Shown here: positions 1 to 5,615 of the stretch, one piece after another
Position numbering within the stretch: position 1 is the first letter of the stretch
How the letters are laid out: each line of letters opens with the position of its first letter
From: Candidatus Omnitrophota bacterium
GTDB taxonomy: Bacteria > Hinthialibacterota > Hinthialibacteria > JAKQFZ01
Direction of reading: 5' to 3'
Assembly (NCBI GenBank): GCA_029558215.1
Contig: JAKQFZ010000007.1
Coordinates: 1 to 13,676 of the forward strand
DNA length: 13,676 nt
Position numbers and translations under genes: made by a program
The notes under the pieces: model-generated
The model's database searches: none
Told to the model about the DNA's origin: nothing
What the model saw: the letters and a program-made list of their open reading frames with translations, nothing else

Positions 1-124
1 TGGAACACGCTACGGCACGGCTGTCAAGACGACTGCAGAGAAACTCTACAGAGATCGATTGACCCCTCTTCAGGGCTTTGTTAGGGTCTTGGCACATGAC
101 TCATTTTGGAGGTACGTGCAACAG
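1..124 (+). other. Upstream open frame leading into gmhB; possible end or N-terminal part of another domain
   Basis: The reading frame of the downstream HAD phosphatase is open from base 2 with no stop, and its translation (…AEKLYRDRLTPLQGF…) looks like plausible protein. The other two plus frames close at 84 and 62. Either the phosphatase has an N-terminal extension or fused domain that begins outside the window, or this is chance read-through ahead of the ATG at 125. A GGAGG at 108-112 favours a separate start at 125. I do not recognise the upstream peptide. Confidence 0.3.
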
Positions 125-676
125 ATGGATCCTGACAAGAAGCCTGCGGTCTTTCTCGATCGTGACAATACCATAAACTTTGATCCGGGTTACTTGAGTG
201 ATCCGGAGGTGGTCTCGTTGCTCCCTGAGGTCGCTGGTCCATTGAAGCGTCTTCAGGATGCTGGGTTTACTTTTGTCGTCATCTCAAATCAGTCCGGGGT
301 GGGAAGAGGCCTGTTCAGCATGAAGGAACTGGAGGCAGTGAACCATCGCATAACCGACCTACTGGCTCATCATGGCGTAATTCTTGAGCATTTCTACATG
401 TGCGTTCACAGGCCCGATGAGGACTGTCCTTGTCGTAAGCCCAAGCCCTACCTCATCTTCAAGGCACAAGAGGAGATTGCACTTGACCTGGATAGATCGT
501 TCATGGTCGGGGACAGATTATGTGACTACGAGTGTGGACGCAATGCCGGAATCCGATCGCTTCTGGTCTTGACGGGTCCACACTCTGCGAAGGAATCTGA
601 AGGCCTTCCGCCCGAAGACGTCTTCAAGAACCTTAACCAGGCGGCGGACTTCATCCTTGCGTCGGCCAGTCGCTGA
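125..676 (+). CDS. gmhB: D-glycero-D-manno-heptose-1,7-bisphosphate 7-phosphatase (HAD-IIIA, GmhB-like)
   Basis: This is a HAD-superfamily phosphatase of 183 residues, the usual GmhB length. Visible motifs are FLDRDNTIN near the N-terminus (nucleophile Asp and acid/base Asp), VISNQSGVGRG (motif II), a Cys/His cluster CVHRP…CPCRKPKP matching the structural zinc loop and the motif III Lys, and MVGDRLCDYECGRNAGI (motif IV acidic pair). The family removes the C7 phosphate from heptose 1,7-bisphosphate in the cytosol during ADP- or GDP-heptose synthesis for LPS core or glycoprotein glycans; that role here is inferred from the family. ATG 125 is chosen because GGAGG lies 12 bases upstream. An in-frame GTG at 116 is too close to that site, and an in-frame TTG at 59 has no ribosome site. 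The frame stays open to base 2, so a longer fused protein is possible. The gene ends one base from the convergent LarA gene. Confidence 0.88.
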   Translation: MDPDKKPAVFLDRDNTINFDPGYLSDPEVVSLLPEVAGPLKRLQDAGFTFVVISNQSGVGRGLFSMKELEAVNHRITDLLAHHGVILEHFYMCVHRPDEDCPCRKPKPYLIFKAQEEIALDLDRSFMVGDRLCDYECGRNAGIRSLLVLTGPHSAKESEGLPPEDVFKNLNQAADFILASASR

Positions 677-677
677 T

Positions 678-1961
678 TCAGTGACACAGCCTTGGAACAA
701 TTCGTGGCCCGTCAGGAAGAACTGCAACCTTGATGCTTCGATGACCAAAGTGTTCATCAACAATCGTGCCGCAGTCCAGAGTGTCAACCGGTTCGATGAA
801 CCATCTTCGTAGTTTGTCTGCACCAATGCCTGGGATGAATCCATAGAGACGGGCATGAGTTGCAGCCTGACACAAATGCTGAACGATCCATTGGTCGAGC
901 AGGAAGAAGTCTCTGTGACCGATCATCTCCAGCGCTTCCTGCGGAGAACCAACAGAACCGAGAATCTCGTCAAAAGCTGCACTCCCTGCGCCTTCAGAGC
1001 ATTCCGCAAGAACCAGGATCATTCCACCAGGTTTCACCATGTCCGCAGCAACTTCAAACGCTTTTACGGATTGATAGAGTGTTCGATCGGGAGGAATCCC
1101 ACCTGCCGACACAAGCACTGCGTCATAGCGTTCGGACAAGGAACACTCAACCTGACTCTGAAGAAACCGAACACCGGCGTTCCAAGCCTTTGAAGGATCT
1201 CCTGCAAAAACTGCTGTGATCTTTCTCTGCTCTCCAGCAGTGACATTGAGAAGAAAATCGGCGCCTGTGATTCCTGCAACTTCATCACACGCAAAACGGA
1301 ATGGATTTCCACCAACAATGCCGTTTCGCGCCAGAGGGTGGCCGATCATCCATGGCCCATGCATGTGACGCATTGTTCTCGATCCACAAAGACCTGGCAG
1401 AATGGATTTGCTTCCCCCGGAATAACCTGCCAACAGATGTGGCTCAATGAAGCCTGTCAGTATTTTGAACTCAGAGTCCAGATAGAGTTCATTGACATCC
1501 AGTGGGATTCCAGTGGATGTATGACCCAGGAAACGAAGTCCTTGATCCGTGCGCCCACAGTGATTCAACACTCGGTAGTGTCGGGCAATATCTTCGCCCA
1601 GAAGATGTACAATCTCTCTGTCCGTCATCGGTGCATGAATGCCAGTCGCTATGACAAAACTGATCTGTTCTTCCCGCAAACCGGTTTTCAGGAGAACTGT
1701 CAGCAGGGGCGGAAGAATCATCTGATAGGGTATCGGTCTCGTCTTGTCAGAAATGACAACACAAACAGAGCGTTTGCCCCTCACAAGCGATGCAAGTGGA
1801 CCACAACCGATCGGATTGGCAAGTGACTCTTGAACGACTCTCTCAACGCAGTCTAATGCTGGCGTGTATCGAGGAGACAGCAGATCAAAAGGCTTTGGGA
1901 TGAACGTTTCCAACGACTTCTGACCGAACTTGAATGCAACGTTGCAGGAGTCAGATTTCAC
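678..1961 (-). CDS. larA: LarA-family nickel-pincer-nucleotide racemase/epimerase
   Basis: The 427-residue protein matches lactate racemase LarA in length and active-site layout. Visible are DKTRP (D72-R75), IATGIHAP with H109, GFIEPH with H175, GGSKSILPG with K185, MRHMHGP with H201, and QSVK with Q297 and K300. These sit within one or two positions of the Lactiplantibacillus LarA residues R75, H108, H174, K184, H200, Q295 and K298. K184 carries the nickel pincer nucleotide covalently, H200 ligates nickel, and H108/H174 are the acid-base pair. Family members racemise or epimerise 2-hydroxy acids such as lactate, malate, phenyllactate or gluconate; the substrate here is unknown. The start is a GTG with a weak GGA upstream, and no other in-frame start is near. 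It is the last gene of a minus-strand operon, 32 bases after the epimerase-nucleotidyltransferase fusion. No larB, larC or larE is in the window. Confidence 0.88.
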   Translation of the reverse strand: MKSDSCNVAFKFGQKSLETFIPKPFDLLSPRYTPALDCVERVVQESLANPIGCGPLASLVRGKRSVCVVISDKTRPIPYQMILPPLLTVLLKTGLREEQISFVIATGIHAPMTDREIVHLLGEDIARHYRVLNHCGRTDQGLRFLGHTSTGIPLDVNELYLDSEFKILTGFIEPHLLAGYSGGSKSILPGLCGSRTMRHMHGPWMIGHPLARNGIVGGNPFRFACDEVAGITGADFLLNVTAGEQRKITAVFAGDPSKAWNAGVRFLQSQVECSLSERYDAVLVSAGGIPPDRTLYQSVKAFEVAADMVKPGGMILVLAECSEGAGSAAFDEILGSVGSPQEALEMIGHRDFFLLDQWIVQHLCQAATHARLYGFIPGIGADKLRRWFIEPVDTLDCGTIVDEHFGHRSIKVAVLPDGPRIVPRLCH

Positions 1962-1993
1962 TGTTGAGATTCCAGAAAACCGAAGTACTGTCT

Positions 1994-4762
1994 CTAAGCG
2001 TTGTGCGTATCACAAACAACTTTGATTCCGAGTTCTTCATAGATCCGCTTGGAGATATGCTCAATGTGCTGCCCAATCTGCTTCTCGACCTTCGCCTCAT
2101 CAAGACGAGTACCTCTGGCGAATCGGAATCGGGTGCAATGACGAAGCGACGGAACACCCTGATAAATGATCGGATTGCCTTTCGGGTCAAGGTCAATCAT
2201 CCTGACATAGATTTCGGAACTGTCTGGGCGCCTTTCAACTTCCACCCGAGCGAGAGGATTGCGTTCGAGAAACACCCGTTTAACCGTCTCCGCATCTTCC
2301 AGCGAATTGACGTTCAGCCTGTCTGCTCGGGTGGCCAAGTTGGGAGCCGCAACCTCAATTCCACGTCTGGGCAGCACCTTCATCAAGTCCGCGAAACCGT
2401 ACTCAGGTTCCTTTGGTTTGCCTGACTCCGGACTACCCTTTTGCTGCCATTGTTTCATCGCCTGTTGCCATTTCCTAAAGCGAGGATACTCCGAGAATAC
2501 TTCATCTCGAAATTCCTCCATGAAAGGAAAAACGCATGTCTCGGCAGCAAAAAGCCCCACGTTTCGGAGCCCGTAGGTCTTCCTTGCCAGTGCCGCCTCG
2601 GGGAAATCCTGTTCGTCCGCTTTCTGCCAGTTCCAGAGAACGCGACCGCGATCCAGCCCGTCAGAGGCAAGCATGATCGGAGAATAGGGATTGTCGTCAT
2701 CTTCACAGGGGACAACAAGAGGAACCAATGGACCAAGCGCCTCTTTCAGTATCAGCATCCTCTCGATGGTCTCAGGAGTTTTTGTCGGTGCGTCAGCGAA
2801 TACAAAGAGCGCCACACCGTTGAAATCCCGCAGTGCCTTCCACGCCGTAAGGTGTGCTTCTCCATCACCGAAACGGTTTTCCTGAATCACATATTCAATC
2901 TGAAATCCGTTGCTCTCGTTAATCTCACTTCGCTCGAGGCGTTCCTGGATTTCTGAAACGTTGCGCTCGTTGGCAACTACGATAATCCGGCGGGCAAAAG
3001 GAATGACATTTCTGAGACTGAGCAGCAACATCTCATCGCCCAGGAAAAGGCTGTGCTTCTTGTTAAGACCACCAAGATCTTTGGCGACACGGCTTCCATA
3101 GCCCGCGGCGGCAACAACAATGGCTCGCTCCCTCTCCCCAGTCAGGTTGATAATCTCCCGAGAAAGGCTCATAGCAGTGTCCAGTCGCTCATCGTGCAAG
3201 GGATCATGGCCTGAGTCCCGAAGCAACTGAACGAGCCTCATCCTCTTGCGATGAACGGTCAGTCTGCCAAGACCTGCAGACTTCGGCTCACCATCCCTTG
3301 AGAGACTCGATGCAATCCAACCCACAACTTCCCATGACCAGGCGATCAGGCGAGTTGCCAGCATCTTTTCACATCGAGAGTTCGATATCTGCGCTGCTTT
3401 CTCGAATTGATCCAAACAGTGGAGTAGGACACCGAGGTCGCTTTCAGTATAGACTGGCTCTTTGGGCCGTCCCAGGCTGTCCAAAGAGGCACGATTGCGG
3501 ATCTTCCAATACTCCCGAATGGCTTTGTGGAATGCCTGTCGCAGTGGGTCTTGGCGAGAAGAACCCTGCTCCAGATGCCACCGCGCAGTCTTGCGGATTC
3601 CTTCGGCAAGTGGTGTCTTTGGATCATATCCAAGGATTTCCCTTGCCTTGGAAATATCAGCACAGGTCTTTGGAACATCCCCCAAGGGAACGGGAAGACG
3701 CACAACCAATCCGGAATTCACAAGGCTGTCGATTGCCTCCTGCACCTGCTGTTCGGACAGTTGCTCTGCACTGGTGTCGCACTTCCACCGACCGAGCGAC
3801 TCCACGATGAACAAGATCATGCGCCGAACTGTGGTTGTTCGAAACTCACCCAGATTGAAGACATGATCCCAACCCTTCTTCCCACGTGCCACCTTCAGCG
3901 CTTTCACAACGCCGTCAATGATGTCATCAACATAGGTGAAATCCCGCTCAAAAGAACCATCCCCAAACATCGGGATGGGCTCACCGCGATCGAGACCTTC
4001 CATGAACATTCTGATCGACATATCCGGTCTGCCTTTTGGCCCGTAGACCGTGAAGAAGCGTAGCCCCGTCATCGGAATGTCATAGAGCCTGGCGTAGGTT
4101 GATGCCTGCAACTCGTTGGATTTCTTCGTTGCAGCATAAGGAGATATGGGATGGTCTACATTCTGATCTTCAGAGAATGGAAATGTCTCACTTTCCCCAT
4201 AGACCGACGATGAAGAAGCGTAGACAAAATTCTCAATGGCGAATTCCCGTGCCATCTCCAGAAGGTTTTGGGTGCCCAAAACGTTCGTCTGCACATAGAG
4301 TTGGGGATCTCGCAGCGATGCCCTTACTCCAGGACGAGCGGCAAGATGAAGGATTTGGCGAATGTTGTGACGATGGAACAGACTGCGGAGCGCATCGAGA
4401 TCCCTGATATCAAGATGGTAGATCTCAAACTTCGTTTTTTCCAGGTGCGGAAGAATGTTGGTGTACTTACAGGCCACATCATAGTGATCGTTGAAATCAT
4501 CAACTCCAACAACAGAGTAGCCTTCGGCCAACAACACCTCGGCAACGCTTGATCCGATAAAACCAGCGGCTCCCGTCAGCAGAATTGACTCTGTGTTGCC
4601 CTTGCCAGGCTCGGACACTGGCGGAGGGTACCCACCTCGACAACGCAGATCGCGCTCTGAATCATGAGCAAGATTGGCGGCACGAAAAGCCAGAATCTCC
4701 AATTCGTCCCAGTCACAATTGTGAAGCGCCCTAGACACCTCGTCCCTAATCAGTGGCGTCAT
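1994..4762 (-). CDS. Fusion protein: UDP-glucuronate 4-epimerase-like SDR + unknown linker + GlmU-like nucleotidyltransferase
   Basis: This is one uninterrupted 922-residue frame. Residues 1-57 are unrecognised. Residues 58-400 are an extended SDR epimerase: TGAAGFIG (63-70) for NAD, HLAARPGVR (139-147), YASSSSVYG (181-189), Y209/K213 (YxxxK), LRFFTVYGPKGRPDM (234-248) and RDFTYVDDI (273-281). These resemble UDP-glucuronate 4-epimerases. Residues 327-352 interrupt the usual C-terminal lobe. Residues 402-545 are a predicted helical stretch I cannot assign. Residues 546-830 are a GlmU-type nucleotidyltransferase: AAAGYGSRV (551-559), N567-K568-K569 in place of PK, ENRFGDGEAH (628-637), FADAP with metal Asp D657, RNVGLFAAE (733-741) and RLNVNS (815-820). 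Residues 832-922 form an extra tail rather than a left-handed beta-helix. It likely forms and epimerises a nucleotide sugar in the cytosol; this is inference. ATG 4762 follows a strong GGAGGGGG and overlaps the rhodanese stop by 17 bases. Confidence 0.85.
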   Translation of the reverse strand: MTPLIRDEVSRALHNCDWDELEILAFRAANLAHDSERDLRCRGGYPPPVSEPGKGNTESILLTGAAGFIGSSVAEVLLAEGYSVVGVDDFNDHYDVACKYTNILPHLEKTKFEIYHLDIRDLDALRSLFHRHNIRQILHLAARPGVRASLRDPQLYVQTNVLGTQNLLEMAREFAIENFVYASSSSVYGESETFPFSEDQNVDHPISPYAATKKSNELQASTYARLYDIPMTGLRFFTVYGPKGRPDMSIRMFMEGLDRGEPIPMFGDGSFERDFTYVDDIIDGVVKALKVARGKKGWDHVFNLGEFRTTTVRRMILFIVESLGRWKCDTSAEQLSEQQVQEAIDSLVNSGLVVRLPVPLGDVPKTCADISKAREILGYDPKTPLAEGIRKTARWHLEQGSSRQDPLRQAFHKAIREYWKIRNRASLDSLGRPKEPVYTESDLGVLLHCLDQFEKAAQISNSRCEKMLATRLIAWSWEVVGWIASSLSRDGEPKSAGLGRLTVHRKRMRLVQLLRDSGHDPLHDERLDTAMSLSREIINLTGERERAIVVAAAGYGSRVAKDLGGLNKKHSLFLGDEMLLLSLRNVIPFARRIIVVANERNVSEIQERLERSEINESNGFQIEYVIQENRFGDGEAHLTAWKALRDFNGVALFVFADAPTKTPETIERMLILKEALGPLVPLVVPCEDDDNPYSPIMLASDGLDRGRVLWNWQKADEQDFPEAALARKTYGLRNVGLFAAETCVFPFMEEFRDEVFSEYPRFRKWQQAMKQWQQKGSPESGKPKEPEYGFADLMKVLPRRGIEVAAPNLATRADRLNVNSLEDAETVKRVFLERNPLARVEVERRPDSSEIYVRMIDLDPKGNPIIYQGVPSLRHCTRFRFARGTRLDEAKVEKQIGQHIEHISKRIYEELGIKVVCDTHNA

Positions 4763-5348
4763 GAACCCCCTCCGGGGAAGCAGTCATCTCTGATGCTGAC
4801 GATTGGGGCAGACCCGATTCGACCCATTCTGGCCATCCACCCTCATACAGGAACAGATTCTTGTAGCCCATTGACATCAGGAACAGGCAGATTTCCGAAC
4901 TTAGATCGCAATCACTCCCGATACAGTAGACAATAAGGGGTCTGTCAAAGGGAAGTAGATGCTGAACTTCGGGATAGTAAATGTCAAACTGCTCACTGGG
5001 AAGACAAACCGAACCAGGAATATGGCCTTCGTCGTGCTCCTCTTTCAGGCGGGCATCAATGAAGGTGGCAGAGTTGTCCATAAACATCTGATACGCTTGA
5101 GTAACATCCACTATCTGATACGTGACTGTTTCGGGTATTTCATCCAGAGAGACAAAACCGTTGCTCGCAACAGGGGTAGCAAACGGAGTTGGAACCGCGC
5201 GTCGTATGAGGGGCAGCCGCTTATCCGAAACCCACCGGTTCCAGACCAAAGCCACAACACAGGAAAAGAAGACGATAAACCCCGCTTGAACGACAAGAAC
5301 CCGCAGCGTTCTTCTCCAACAACAGAGATTCGTGTCACAATCGGGCAT
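4746..5348 (-). CDS. Membrane-anchored single-domain rhodanese (sulfurtransferase-like)
   Basis: The rhodanese domain covers about residues 75-183 when numbered from an ATG at 5360. It carries FIDARLKEEHDEGHIPGSV (the FxDAR and GHIPGA motifs), a loop VYCIGSDCDLS with the catalytic-position C146, and YEGGWPEWV near the end. Residues 19-41 form one hydrophobic transmembrane helix, with basic residues on both sides, so topology is unclear. The CC pair at 13-14 precedes the helix. Rhodaneses carry sulfane sulfur on the loop cysteine; the acceptor here is unknown. The start at 5348 (200 residues) is preferred because AGGAG at 5361-5365 lies 12 bases upstream, whereas it abuts the alternative ATG at 5360 with no spacing. 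It is the first gene of the leftward operon and overlaps the fusion-protein gene by 17 bases, which suggests translational coupling. Confidence 0.85.
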   Translation of the reverse strand: MPDCDTNLCCWRRTLRVLVVQAGFIVFFSCVVALVWNRWVSDKRLPLIRRAVPTPFATPVASNGFVSLDEIPETVTYQIVDVTQAYQMFMDNSATFIDARLKEEHDEGHIPGSVCLPSEQFDIYYPEVQHLLPFDRPLIVYCIGSDCDLSSEICLFLMSMGYKNLFLYEGGWPEWVESGLPQSSASEMTASPEGVHDATD

Positions 5349-5380
5349 GAATCCGGTCATCTCCTATGTTCTTTGCTCTC

Positions 5381-5416
5381 ACACAAAGGAATCGTGCTGA
5401 AAACGGACGTTTGTGT
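5381..5416. promoter_or_regulatory. Inverted repeat flanking the leftward -10 (possible operator)
   Basis: ACACAAA (5381-5387) and TTTGTGT (5410-5416) are perfect 7-base inverted repeats separated by 22 bases. They bracket the candidate leftward -10 and touch its -35. The layout would suit a dimeric regulator, but two 7-base arms in AT-rich DNA could occur by chance. Confidence 0.25.
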
Positions 5417-5419
5417 CAA
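5391..5419 (-). promoter_or_regulatory. Candidate leftward sigma70-type promoter
   Basis: On the minus strand, TTGACA (5419-5414, a perfect -35) is followed after 17 bases by CACGAT (5396-5391, 3 of 6 matches to the -10 consensus). The predicted start near 5384 gives a leader of about 36 nt before the rhodanese ATG at 5348. The poor -10 suggests weak or activator-dependent use. Confidence 0.35.
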
Positions 5420-5425
5420 CTGCAT

Positions 5426-5454
5426 TTGCCAAGGAATGTTGATGGTCATATAAT
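5426..5454 (+). promoter_or_regulatory. Rightward sigma70 promoter for the glycosidase/sensor-kinase operon
   Basis: TTGCCA (5426-5431, 5 of 6) and TATAAT (5449-5454, 6 of 6) are separated by exactly 17 bases. Transcription would begin near 5461, leaving a leader of about 155 nt before the ATG at 5616. The -35 is 6 bases from the leftward -35 on the other strand, so the two promoters stand back to back. Confidence 0.6.
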
Positions 5455-5492
5455 TCTATTGTTTTTCTTGTGTCAGATTCCGAGCAGGCCAG

Positions 5493-5575
5493 CGCCTGCA
5501 GGCGTGTGGGCAATGCCCACTCCTTCAAAAGCTTGCTCATTGAAAGAAACAGACTTCTTCAAAGTCTGGTTTCTT
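5493..5575 (+). promoter_or_regulatory. Structured 5' leader with three hairpins
   Basis: Three inverted repeats follow one another. CGCCTGCAGGCG (5493-5504) is a perfect palindrome. GTGGGC-AAT-GCCCAC (5506-5520) has a 6-bp stem and a 3-base loop. The arms 5544-5556 and 5562-5575 form 13 pairs with one bulged G around a 5-base loop. None is followed by a clean T-run, so I do not call a terminator. The last stem ends about 30 bases before the GAGGTGA ribosome site at 5604-5610. They may act as leader control or RNA stability elements. No known riboswitch family is recognised. Confidence 0.4.
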
Positions 5576-5615
5576 GGGAATCACGGATGCCGAATGTCTG
5601 GATGAGGTGACATCC

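Noticed and set aside
59..124. TTG start for the GmhB protein and a TTGACC box as a -35 promoter element
   Set aside because: There is no ribosome site before the TTG, and the sequence 17 bases after TTGACC (TAGGGT) is a poor -10.
1338..2425. Plus-strand open frames of about 160 codons opposite the LarA and fusion genes
   Set aside because: They lie antisense to genes with clear conserved motifs, and their products resemble nothing.
5544..5575. Intrinsic terminator in the leader
   Set aside because: The stem is strong but is followed by GGGAATC rather than a T-run on either strand.
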